Shown piece by piece: positions 1 through 6,694 of a DNA stretch of 11,367 nt. The DNA comes from JAQAZP01 sp965531145 (GTDB taxonomy: Bacteria; Acidobacteriota; JAQAZP01). The notes beneath the pieces were generated by a model that had not been told where the DNA came from, did not search any database, and was given only the letters and a program-made list of their open reading frames with translations. Location of the stretch: positions 1 to 11,367 of the forward strand of contig CBESOE010000138.1 of the NCBI GenBank assembly GCA_965531145.1, written 5' to 3'. A program made the translations under genes and the position numbers. Within the stretch, counting starts at the first letter, position 1. Each line of letters starts with the position of its first letter.

Positions 1-1340
1 ACCGCCGGGCGTTGTTGACCACGATCCTTTCCACCCGGGGCGCATCCTTGGGAAAGCGGCTGAGCACCTTGGTCGGCAGTGTGCGGCCCTCGTAGTAGTA
101 GGTGAACGGTTCGCGGGCCAGGGGGGCGATGAAGAGCAGCGTGTCTCCCGGCCGGGCCAGGTTGGCCACCAGTTCGGCGACCTCCCGCCAGGGCTGCCGG
201 TTGTCCTCGGTGTAGTAGGAGACCAGTCCGGGTACGGTGAAACAGAGCACCACTCCCACCAGGACCAACGCCACCGGCCGGCGGCCGTGCCCCGAAGCCC
301 CCCAGGCCACCAGCAGCAGGAACGCCGGCAGGAGAGCCAGGACGTAGCGGTGCTGGTACAGGGGCAGGAGAAACCAGGAAACGGCCACCATCAGGGCCAC
401 CGGCAGGAGCAGCCAGGTGCCCAGCAGGGGCAGGGCCGTTGCCCCATGCCGCTGCTCCGCCCCGCCGCCGGGATCGGCACGGCCCGGACCGAAGCGCAGC
501 CGCCACCAGGCCACGCCGGCCAGCACCAGCAGCAAATCGATCTTCATCAGCCAGCCGCTGTCGCTGCACATCATGCGGTAGAGTTTGACAAAATCACCGG
601 GTGCCGCCTGCTGGATCCAGTATTCGGCGTTGCGCAGTTGTTCCACCATGATCAACAGCACCCTGATCCAGGGCAGCGAGAGCAATAACAGCAGAACGAT
701 GCCCACCAGCCAGCGGGAGAGTCGGATTCCGTGGCGACGCCCCCAGACCAGCACGAACACCACCTGGGCAGCCACCAGGAAGGCGGCATAGTTGTGGCTG
801 AGGAGCAGCAGGGCCGTGGTGACGGCCCAAACCACAAACCGCAGCGGTGACCTCCCGGTCCAGCACCCGGATCAGCGCCAGCCAGGACAGCAGGGTCAGC
901 AGCACCATCAGGCTGTAAGCCCGCGCCTCCTGGGAGTAGTGGATGTGGAAGGGGGAGACGGCCATCAGCAGCGCGGCGATCAGACCTGCCCGGCTGCCCA
1001 GCAGGCGGCGCCCCAGCAGAAAGAGCAGGGCCACCGCGCCGATGCCAAACAGCACCGACGGCAGGCGGAGCATCGCCTCGGTCTCCGGCACCAACCGCAT
1101 CCAGTAGGACACGATGATGTAGTAGAGCGGCGGGGTTGTCCCGCTCATGGTCAGCGAGGGGATCGCCCGGCGCACGGTGTTGACGGTCTCCACCTCGTCG
1201 AGCCAGAAGCTCTGATGGGAGATGTGGAGCAGACGGAGGCCGGTGGCGAGAATCAATATCGCCAGCAGCAGCCACAAGGTTGTGCGGCGCTGTCCCCGAT
1301 TGAATGTGTCATGGGAAGAAACGGGCGGTACGTTGATCAC
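1..1340 (-). pseudogene. Family 39 (PMT_2-type) membrane glycosyltransferase, partial and frameshifted
   Basis: This is the 5' part of a multi-pass membrane glycosyltransferase; the gene continues past the left edge. After one N-terminal hydrophobic helix comes the WLDE motif (about residues 46-49), in the loop where GT39 enzymes carry catalytic acidic residues, then a PPLYY stretch and further hydrophobic helices around an SQEARAYSL segment. The family moves sugars from polyprenyl-phosphate donors onto lipid A, lipids or proteins at the outer face of the inner membrane. The first frame is convincing to about position 855. From about 850 the family-like sequence (a helix with LLLLSHNYAAFLV) continues in another frame, which stays open to position 1. 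Dropping one base near 851-852 joins the frames, so this is either a real frameshift or a sequencing error. The chosen GTG start overlaps the upstream TGA (GTGA); GTG at 1355 is an alternative. The acceptor substrate cannot be told. Confidence 0.78.
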
Positions 1341-2401
1341 CCCTGGTCGGTGCACGGCTTGTCCGGCCGTCCAAACATCCGCTCCCCCTCACCTTCAGGC
1401 AGACCGAGGACCTCGAGAAACCGGTTCTTGAGCAACGCCACCTTCTCGGTGACCGTCCCGTCGGGGAGATCGTCCAGGGCAGCCTTGCCGCCGGCCATCC
1501 CTTCGTGCCCGCCGCCGGAGCCGACCCCCTTCAGTGCCTTCTGCATCAGGTCCGAGGCATTGAGATTGCCGTCCAGCGTTCTGAAGGAGAGGAAGACCTC
1601 ATCCTTGTAGCTGCCGAGGCAGATGGAAATGTTGGTCTCGTCCAGACGCAACAGGAAATCGGCCACCTCGGCCACCATGTCGGGATAGTCCACCGGCCCC
1701 AGCCAGGTGATGACCAGCGGTCCGTGGATCCGGCCCCGCTCGATGGCCAGACGGAAGATCCGGAAATAGTCCCGCGGAACCCGGGCCCGTTCGATACGGG
1801 TCAGCCGGGTGGGGTCGATGAGCGGGTAGAGATACTTGTGGGCGCGAATGTCGGCCCGGGTGGGATGGCGCCCCAGTTCCTGGGTCTCGGAGGCGATGCC
1901 GTAGAAGAGCGCCGTGGCCATCTGGCGGTCCAGCGGCAGCCCGGAAGCACGGAGATACTCGGTGAGGATGGTGGAGGTGGCACCATAGTTGGCCCGGATG
2001 TCCTTGAAGGGGACCTTCTTCGAGGTGCCCCAGTCCTGGTGGTGGTCGATGATCGCCCGGGGAACCACCCAGTCGGGCACCGAGTTGTTCGCCCGTTTCG
2101 GCTGGGTGTCCACCAGAACCACCGCCGGATCCTCCTCCGGCGTCAACTCCTCCATGGGGGTGATCCGCACGTTGAGGTAGTTGAACAGGGCCCGGTTCTC
2201 GGCCCGCCCGATGATACCGCTGGTGGAGATTTCCACCGGCACCTTGTCCTCGCCGTTTTCACCGGAACGGAGGAGGTGCCTGAGGGCGAACGCCGAAGCC
2301 AGCCCATCGGGATCCGGGTTGTCATGGGTGGCGATCCAGACCCGGTCACAGGACCGCAGGTGCTCGATCATCTTCTCGATCCGCTGTTTCCGGCTCGCCA
2401 T
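1337..2401 (-). CDS. DHH-family phosphoesterase (RecJ/NrnA-like)
   Basis: The 354-residue soluble protein has the layout of DHH/DHHA1 phosphoesterases, Mn-dependent enzymes that cleave short oligonucleotides, pAp or cyclic dinucleotide products. Motif I is HDNPDPDG (residues 26-33), the second metal Asp is in VLVDTQ (D98), and the DHH motif is at 119-121. The fourth motif reads GIASETQELGR (168-178), with Glu where many relatives have Asp. The C-terminal DHHA1 module shows a GSGGGHEGMAGG loop (294-305). The ATG at 2401 is preferred because GAGGGG stands 4 nt upstream (2406-2411); a TTG at 2425 lacks such a site. Its TGA overlaps the GTG of the glycosyltransferase gene by 4 nt, so the two are probably translationally coupled. 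The exact substrate (nanoRNA, pAp or pGpG) cannot be decided; pGpG would fit the HD-GYP gene in this window, but that is inference. Confidence 0.88.
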   Translation of the reverse strand: MASRKQRIEKMIEHLRSCDRVWIATHDNPDPDGLASAFALRHLLRSGENGEDKVPVEISTSGIIGRAENRALFNYLNVRITPMEELTPEEDPAVVLVDTQPKRANNSVPDWVVPRAIIDHHQDWGTSKKVPFKDIRANYGATSTILTEYLRASGLPLDRQMATALFYGIASETQELGRHPTRADIRAHKYLYPLIDPTRLTRIERARVPRDYFRIFRLAIERGRIHGPLVITWLGPVDYPDMVAEVADFLLRLDETNISICLGSYKDEVFLSFRTLDGNLNASDLMQKALKGVGSGGGHEGMAGGKAALDDLPDGTVTEKVALLKNRFLEVLGLPEGEGERMFGRPDKPCTDQG

Positions 2402-2405
2402 ACGT

Positions 2406-2411
2406 CCCCTC
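2406..2411 (-). promoter_or_regulatory. Ribosome binding site for the DHH phosphoesterase gene
   Basis: GAGGGG on the minus strand stands 4 nt before the ATG at 2401. It decides the start in favour of this ATG over the longer TTG reading. Confidence 0.6.
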
Positions 2412-2573
2412 GCAACAGTCCGCAACTACCGGCGGGAAAGAGCCCGCGGCAACTCCCGATCGGGGATGTTAACACATCCTGACGGTGCTTTTCACAGGGC
2501 GAGGGGCTATCCGACACCCGTACACACCTATCCCGAGGGGGTCATAACGGGGGCAGGAGAATCCGGAAATGGA

Positions 2574-2876
2574 TCAGAATCCGTCTCCGCTGAGCATGCG
2601 TTCGGCCAGCTCCAGAGAGGGAACGTGGTATCGCCCATCGCGGATCATCTCCCGCAGACGGGCAATCCGACGGCTTCGACCGGCGGATTCGAAGGGTTCC
2701 TCGAGGGTCTTGAGCAAAACCTCCCCGGAGGTGGGTGACTGGTCCGCCTCGGGCGAACCATCCTCGCCGGAGTTCCGCTCACGGTCTTCCGTGCCGGAAT
2801 GCTCCCGCCGCCACTTCTCCTCCGGGAAATAGGTCAGGTTTCCTTGGTCTTCTTTTGTATTCATCAAGCGCACCAT
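2574..2876 (-). CDS. Small FlgM-like protein, candidate anti-sigma-28 factor
   Basis: This is a 100-residue, very hydrophilic protein with no signal peptide or membrane segment. Residues about 10-60 are rich in Glu, Asp, Ser, Pro and Gly and look disordered. The C-terminal third (RIARLREMIRDGRYHVPSLE, then LAERML, about residues 70-95) follows the pattern of FlgM C-termini: a helix, a G-[TR]-Y turn, then a second helix with an A-x-x-x-L end. FlgM binds FliA and holds it inactive until the hook is complete. The position directly downstream of fliA on the same strand supports this role. GGAGG lies 3 nt before the ATG at 2876 and 6 nt before GTG 2873; ATG 2864 is a further, more distant option. 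Similarity is confined to about 30 residues, so it could be another small FliA-binding or unrelated protein. Confidence 0.6.
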   Translation of the reverse strand: MVRLMNTKEDQGNLTYFPEEKWRREHSGTEDRERNSGEDGSPEADQSPTSGEVLLKTLEEPFESAGRSRRIARLREMIRDGRYHVPSLELAERMLSGDGF

Positions 2877-2925
2877 ACTCCTCCCATGCGCCGGCAACGG
2901 TCAGTTTCGAGGTCGGCTACTTACT

Positions 2926-2953
2926 GTATCGGAGAAAACAGGTGGCTGCTTGA
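2926..2953 (-). promoter_or_regulatory. Candidate sigma-28 (FliA) promoter for the flgM-like gene
   Basis: On the minus strand TCAA (2950-2953), a 16-bp spacer and TCCGATAC (2926-2933) resemble the FliA consensus TAAA-N15-GCCGATAA: 6 of 8 in the -10, 3 of 4 in the -35, spacer one longer. The predicted start, near 2919, lies about 43 nt before the flgM-like ATG. A FliA-driven anti-sigma gene would match flgM regulation in enteric bacteria. It is a single weakly conserved site judged by eye. Confidence 0.4.
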
Positions 2954-3081
2954 GTGGATTCGACAGATGGGAACACAGCCCCGAGGAGACACTCCCCGAG
3001 AACGGCGGGATGCCTGATTCCGGGCCCGGATGCCGGAAGCCTGGTTTACGCACTGTGTGGCCCGGGGCCGCAACTCCGGGG

Positions 3082-3852
3082 TCAGGTGATGGTGTTCTTC
3101 AGCCGGCCGCGCATTCTGAACACGGCCTTGGTGTGCAGTTGGGAAACCCGGGACTCGGTGATGTTGAGCACCATCCCGATTTCCTTCATGGTCAATTCCT
3201 CGAAATAATAGAGTGATACCACCAGCCGCTCTTTTTGCGGCAACTGGTCGATGGCACCGGCCAGTATGGATTTCAGCTCGCTCTTCTGGAAGACCTGGAA
3301 CGGGTCATCCACCGTGGTGTCGGGGATGTAGCCGATCAGGCTCTCCTCGAACTTGTCGTCGGGATTATTGCCGCTGAGATCCTTGAACCCGCCGATGGAG
3401 ACCCCTTTCACCTGGTCCACCAGGTGGTGCAGCTTGCCCATCTCCAGCCCCATGGCCGTGGCCACTTCCTCGTCCTGGGCCGGCCGCCCATGCTTCTGCT
3501 CCAGGGTCTGGTAAGCTTTTTCCAGTTCCTTGCGTTTCTTGCGAATGGAACGGGGCACCCAGTCCAGGTCGCGCAGACCGTCGATGATCGAACCGCGAAC
3601 ACGCAGTTCGGCGTATGTCTTGAACTTGATGTTGCGGGAAGGGTCGAATTTCTCGATGGCATCCACCAGTCCGATAATTCCATAGTTGGTCAGGTCACCC
3701 ACGTCGATGTGCGGCGGGAGTTTCACCGCCACCCGGTGGGCCAGGTATTTGACCAGCGGCATGAATTCCAGGATCAGCTCGTCCCGGTCACCCTGGAAGC
3801 AACCAACCTTGCTTCCCTTCCATGCCTGTTCAACGGTACTCTGCTGCTGCAT
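3082..3852 (-). CDS. fliA: RNA polymerase sigma factor for flagellar operons (sigma-28, FliA/WhiG family)
   Basis: FliA directs RNA polymerase to late flagellar genes such as flagellin, motor and chemotaxis genes. The 256-residue protein has the usual length. Region 2 spans about residues 27-100, with the core-binding and -10-recognition segment DLTNYGIIGLVDAIEKFD (53-70) and the family-typical RVRGSIIDGLRDLDWVPRS (84-102). Region 3 follows (about 105-155). Region 4, with its helix-turn-helix LTMKEIGMVLNITESRVSQL (220-239), ends the protein. The ATG at 3852 has a purine-rich AGGGGG about 7 nt upstream and gives the family's normal N-terminus; the reading frame stays open upstream, but that extension looks like untranslated leader. 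The gene is preceded by a sigma-54 promoter and followed by a FlgM-like gene, the order expected for a flagellar regulatory hierarchy. Confidence 0.95.
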   Translation of the reverse strand: MQQQSTVEQAWKGSKVGCFQGDRDELILEFMPLVKYLAHRVAVKLPPHIDVGDLTNYGIIGLVDAIEKFDPSRNIKFKTYAELRVRGSIIDGLRDLDWVPRSIRKKRKELEKAYQTLEQKHGRPAQDEEVATAMGLEMGKLHHLVDQVKGVSIGGFKDLSGNNPDDKFEESLIGYIPDTTVDDPFQVFQKSELKSILAGAIDQLPQKERLVVSLYYFEELTMKEIGMVLNITESRVSQLHTKAVFRMRGRLKNTIT

Positions 3853-4057
3853 TGCCTGACCCCCTGTGGATTTCCATCTTCTGGCCGGCCGGGCCGACCC
3901 TTCCCTGCTCGACCTATCTCTCCGAAACAGAGCGCACGGTACCGCCCGCGTTGGCCTCGGCGAAACAACGATCTGTTCCATATCTCAGCATTTGTTTCCG
4001 ATTCGATTGATTTACTGTAGGTCCGCTACCCTTCTTTCAACAGAGGCCTTGACATAC

Positions 4058-4073
4058 TGCAATTCCAGTACCA
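4058..4073 (-). promoter_or_regulatory. Sigma-54 (RpoN) promoter upstream of fliA
   Basis: The minus strand reads TGGTACTGGAATTGCA. This matches the sigma-54 consensus TGGCAC-N5-TTGCA at all bases but one, with GG and GC at the required spacing (10 bp between them). The predicted transcription start, near 4047, gives a fliA leader of about 195 nt. Sigma-54 control of fliA is known in several polarly flagellated bacteria and requires an AAA+ enhancer-binding protein; one is encoded divergently next door. Confidence 0.75.
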
Positions 4074-4214
4074 GCTTTTTTCCACATTTTGGCGAGTCAT
4101 TTCCGGCAGCAACGATCGGGGCGATAAAGCGGCAAACCATGTGTTTACAGAGCATTAACTGATTCCGTGAAGGACGGTGTGACAAAACAGCGAATAAGAT
4201 GGGAGGAGCGACGA

Positions 4215-4228
4215 GTCAATATGTTGAC
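4215..4228. promoter_or_regulatory. FleQ-like box 1 (GTCA-N6-TGAC dyad)
   Basis: GTCAATATGTTGAC has perfect 5-bp arms (GTCAA/TTGAC) and matches 11 of the 13 specified positions of the FleQ box described for Pseudomonas aeruginosa (GTCaNTAAAtTGAC). It lies about 170-180 bp upstream of the predicted fliA start, a normal distance for a sigma-54 enhancer. Confidence 0.5.
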
Positions 4229-4246
4229 AATAAGGGAGGCTAGGTT

Positions 4247-4260
4247 GTCAGAGTTTTGAC
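4247..4260. promoter_or_regulatory. FleQ-like box 2 (GTCA-N6-TGAC dyad)
   Basis: GTCAGAGTTTTGAC has the same 14-bp arm layout as box 1 (GTCA/TGAC arms), with 9 of 13 matches to the FleQ box. It starts exactly 32 bp after box 1, about three helical turns, so bound dimers would face the same side of the DNA. Confidence 0.42.
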
Positions 4261-4438
4261 GTTTCGGGGTGGTCCAATATCCCGGCGGGGGAACCCGTCA
4301 TTCGGGGCAAATCATCCATGAACGGCCTGTATGCAGCACTTATCGGCACCATCCCTCGTTTCCATTAGGCTGCAGAGTGTGCATTGACGTGAGCGAATCG
4401 GCCGGAAATCAACATCAGGACCTGGCCACCACTGACTT

Positions 4439-4452
4439 GTCAAGAAATTGGC
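4439..4452. promoter_or_regulatory. FleQ-like box 3, abutting the -35 of the regulator promoter
   Basis: GTCAAGAAATTGGC has near-symmetrical arms (GTCAA/TTGGC) and 11 of 13 matches to the FleQ box. It ends one base before the TTGTCT -35 element at 4453. A protein bound here would contact or block the polymerase at that promoter, which suggests autoregulation. The function is inferred from sequence only. Confidence 0.42.
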
Positions 4453-4481
4453 TTGTCTTTTCTGGCTGAAATTGCTATAGT
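4453..4481 (+). promoter_or_regulatory. Sigma-70 promoter for the enhancer-binding regulator
   Basis: TTGTCT (4453-4458), a 17-bp spacer and TATAGT (4476-4481) differ from the consensus hexamers at two and one positions. The predicted start, near 4488, gives a leader of about 65 nt before the ATG at 4554. Confidence 0.6.
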
Positions 4482-4553
4482 TATGGCATCAAATAACCGA
4501 TCATCAATTTATTGACGCAGTGGCAGGACTCTGGAGGGTGAAGCAATACCATC

Positions 4554-5951
4554 ATGCCCGATGTAGAAAAAATCCTGATCATCGACGATGAACTCGATAT
4601 GCTCCGCTCCATCGCCGAAGTGCTCGAGCGGGAAGGCTTCGAGGTCAGCACTGCGGACGGCGGCCCCAAGGGGCTGAAGCAGTTGCGGGAGAATGTCTAC
4701 GATATCGTGATCACCGACCTGCGGATGCCGGAGGTGGACGGCGAAACGATCCTCTCCCGGGCGCTCGAACTCTACCCCGACATCGTGGTCATCATGATGA
4801 CCGGGTACGCCTCCATCGAGACGGCTGTCAAAACGATGAAAATGGGGGCATTCCACTACCTGGCCAAACCGTTCAAGCCCATGGAGCTGACCATCCTGGT
4901 CCGCAAGGCCATTGAACAGAAACAACTGCGTGACGAGAACCGCTACCTGCGTTCGCAGCTGAAGAGCAAATACCGCTTCGACAACATCGTCGGCGTCAAC
5001 GAAAAGATGCTGGAACTGTTCCGCCTGGTGGAGAAGGTGGCCAATACCAACAGCACGGTGCTGATCACCGGCGAGAGCGGCACCGGCAAGGAACTGATCG
5101 CCCGCGCCCTGCATTACAACAGTGATCGCCGTGACCACCCACTGGTCTCGGTGAACTGCGGGGCGATCCCGGAAACCCTGCTGGAGGACGAGTTGTTCGG
5201 CCACGTCAAGGGGGCCTTCACCGGGGCGATCAGGGACCGCCTGGGACGCTTCGAGCAGGCCAACAACGGCAGCCTGTTCCTCGATGAAATCGGCACCATG
5301 ACACCCAACCTGCAGGTGAAGCTGCTCCGGATCCTCCAGGAACGGGCCTTCGAACGTGTGGGGGGCACAAAGACCGTCAAGGTGGATGTGCGGGTGATTA
5401 CCGCCACCAGCGTCAACCTGGAGGAAGCGGTTCAACATAGGCAGTTCAGGGAGGACCTCTACTACCGGCTCAACGTGATCCCGGTAAAGCTGCCCCCGCT
5501 TCGCGAACGCAAGGACGACATCCCCCTGCTGGCCACCCACTTCCTGCGCAAATTCTGCAAGGAGCAGGAGTTGTCGGTGAAGACCATCAACCAGTCCGCC
5601 ATTCGCCAGATGATGGCCTACGACTGGAAGGGCAATGTGCGGCAGTTGGAGAACGCCATTGAGCGGGCGGTGACCCTCTCCGGCGACAGTGAGACCATCC
5701 TGCCCGCCGACCTGCCGCCGGAAATCCGCGACACTCCGGAAGACGGGCTGCTCGGTTCCTACGACGTCCCCGAGGAAGGGATAAACCTGGCCGAAGTGCT
5801 GGCCACCCTGGAGCGGCGGCTGATCCGGCAGAGCCTGAAGCGGGCCGGGGGAAACAAGAAAAAAGCGGCCGAACTGCTGCAGGTCAAACGGACCACCCTG
5901 GTGGAGAAGATCAAACGGATCAATCAGCAGGAGAACGGCCCGACCCTCTGA
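4554..5951 (+). CDS. Sigma-54-dependent response regulator (REC-AAA+-Fis), FleQ/FlrA/FgrM-like
   Basis: The 465-residue protein activates RNA polymerase holding sigma-54. An intact receiver occupies about residues 5-120 (acidic pair D11-D12, phospho-acceptor D55, T83, K105). The AAA+ domain follows: Walker A GESGTGKE (173-180), the sigma-54-contact loop GAFTGA (220-225), Walker B LFLDEIG (241-247), DLYYRLN (301-307) and GNVRQLEN (360-367). The C-terminal Fis-type helix-turn-helix (about 433-457) has the recognition helix KRTTLVEKIKR, close to the RTTLVEKM type of FleQ and FlrA. The LFRS segment that binds c-di-GMP in FleQ is replaced by RFDN (141-144), so c-di-GMP binding is not predicted. 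An in-frame TGA four codons upstream leaves ATG 4554 as the first start; the best Shine-Dalgarno (GGAGGG) lies rather far off, about 15 nt. Geobacter FgrM, a sigma-54 regulator of flagella, is a possible counterpart. The class is certain; the flagellar role is inferred. Confidence 0.93.
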   Translation: MPDVEKILIIDDELDMLRSIAEVLEREGFEVSTADGGPKGLKQLRENVYDIVITDLRMPEVDGETILSRALELYPDIVVIMMTGYASIETAVKTMKMGAFHYLAKPFKPMELTILVRKAIEQKQLRDENRYLRSQLKSKYRFDNIVGVNEKMLELFRLVEKVANTNSTVLITGESGTGKELIARALHYNSDRRDHPLVSVNCGAIPETLLEDELFGHVKGAFTGAIRDRLGRFEQANNGSLFLDEIGTMTPNLQVKLLRILQERAFERVGGTKTVKVDVRVITATSVNLEEAVQHRQFREDLYYRLNVIPVKLPPLRERKDDIPLLATHFLRKFCKEQELSVKTINQSAIRQMMAYDWKGNVRQLENAIERAVTLSGDSETILPADLPPEIRDTPEDGLLGSYDVPEEGINLAEVLATLERRLIRQSLKRAGGNKKKAAELLQVKRTTLVEKIKRINQQENGPTL

Positions 5952-6136
5952 CCCGGCTGTCACCACACCCGCCGCCTGTTCGTTTTCTGACGCTTCCCGC
6001 AACTTTCATCTCATCTCTTCACACCAACTCTCCGATACGGATTGTGACCGTAAAATCTATCGGCGACCACCGGTTGCACTGAGTAGCGGCACCTCTGCGC
6101 TGCCGGGCAGCCTGAGTGCGGCATTCAGGGTGCAGC

Positions 6137-6694
6137 ATGACAAGAGACAAGAGCATACTCATTCTCGGCATCAGCGAGCAGGTTCAGGAAACCCTCGCCT
6201 TCGCCCTCAAACGCGAAGGCTACGAGGTGATCACCGCAGCCGGTGACGAGGAAGCCCTGGCCCTGGTGCGCGAGTTTTCCTTTGACTTCATTCTCAGCGA
6301 CCTGCACCGCCGGGACGGGATGGACACGCTGCAGCAGATCAAGCGGCACCTTCCCGGAGCGGTGATTCTCGCCACCCGGACGCCAACGGGGAACGATTGG
6401 GCGGCGCCGGTGGAGGATGGTCCGGTGGACTGCTGGATCGACAAGCCGATCCGCATTCCGGACATCAAGAATGCCTTGCGCCGCGGCGGTCGACCGGTGC
6501 CGGGCAACGGATCAAAGCAGCACACCAGGCACGGCAAGCTCGAATTCAAGGACGCGGTACGCAGCTTCGAAAAGGACCTGATCGAAGAGGCGCTGCAGCG
6601 CACCGACTGGGTCAAGAGCCGGGCAGCCCGGCTGCTCAACATCAACCGGACGACGCTCATCGAAAAGATGAAGCGCCTGAACATTCCTTCGTGA
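6137..6694 (+). CDS. REC-Fis protein lacking the AAA+ domain, degenerate receiver
   Basis: This 185-residue protein joins a receiver-like domain (about residues 5-118) directly to a Fis-type DNA-binding domain (about 138-183), with no ATPase between. The receiver keeps D55 and K103 but has Gly-Ile at positions 11-12 in place of the Asp pair that binds Mg, so phosphorylation is doubtful. The tail (DLIEEALQRTDW, then SRAARLLNINRTTLIEKMKR) is of the NtrC/FleQ kind rather than the ActR/RegA kind, and its recognition helix is nearly the same as that of the upstream regulator. It may bind the same sites without being able to activate sigma-54, hence act as a repressor or modulator; this is inference. 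ATG 6137 has AGGGTG about 6 nt upstream; GTG 6116 is a weaker option. Its TGA overlaps the next gene's GTG by 4 nt. Confidence 0.87.
   Translation: MTRDKSILILGISEQVQETLAFALKREGYEVITAAGDEEALALVREFSFDFILSDLHRRDGMDTLQQIKRHLPGAVILATRTPTGNDWAAPVEDGPVDCWIDKPIRIPDIKNALRRGGRPVPGNGSKQHTRHGKLEFKDAVRSFEKDLIEEALQRTDWVKSRAARLLNINRTTLIEKMKRLNIPS

Larger units (their letters stand above)
3853..4553. promoter_or_regulatory. Divergent intergenic control region between fliA and the enhancer-binding regulator
   Basis: About 700 bp hold no convincing gene. The region is visibly more AT-rich than its neighbours from about 4000 to 4500. It contains the fliA leader (about 3853-4047), the minus-strand sigma-54 promoter, three FleQ-like dyads and a plus-strand sigma-70 promoter, each listed separately. 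Short open frames here have no recognisable protein features. I could not match the leader to a known riboswitch. Confidence 0.7.

Noticed and set aside
2464..2479. GGATGT-TAAC-ACATCC hairpin before the DHH gene
   Set aside because: A 6-bp stem with no T tract or promoter elements nearby. It could be an operator, but nothing else supports it.
1505..2482. 325-codon open frame antisense to the DHH phosphoesterase gene
   Set aside because: It is an antisense shadow; the DHH and DHHA1 motifs are on the minus strand.
4005..4050. GGTAGCGG in the fliA leader as part of a c-di-GMP (GEMM) riboswitch
   Set aside because: The conserved GCAAA/GGCCT core and the paired stems of the class are not present around it.
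4461..4478. TGGCTGAAATTGCT as a second sigma-54 promoter before the regulator
   Set aside because: Only 8 bp separate GG and GC, whereas sigma-54 needs 10. The overlapping sigma-70 promoter is a better explanation.
4509..6002. 497-codon open frame antisense to the enhancer-binding regulator
   Set aside because: It mirrors a gene with intact catalytic motifs. High GC keeps the opposite strand open, and its sequence shows no domain features.
6012..6038. TCCGATAC as a FliA promoter before the REC-Fis gene
   Set aside because: The -10 resembles sigma-28 sites, but at 15 or 16 bp upstream there is no TAAA-like -35 (TCAT or CATC).
6099..6111. GCTGC-CGG-GCAGC hairpin before the REC-Fis gene as a terminator
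   Set aside because: The stem is short, the loop is 3 nt and no T-run follows; there is no support for termination.
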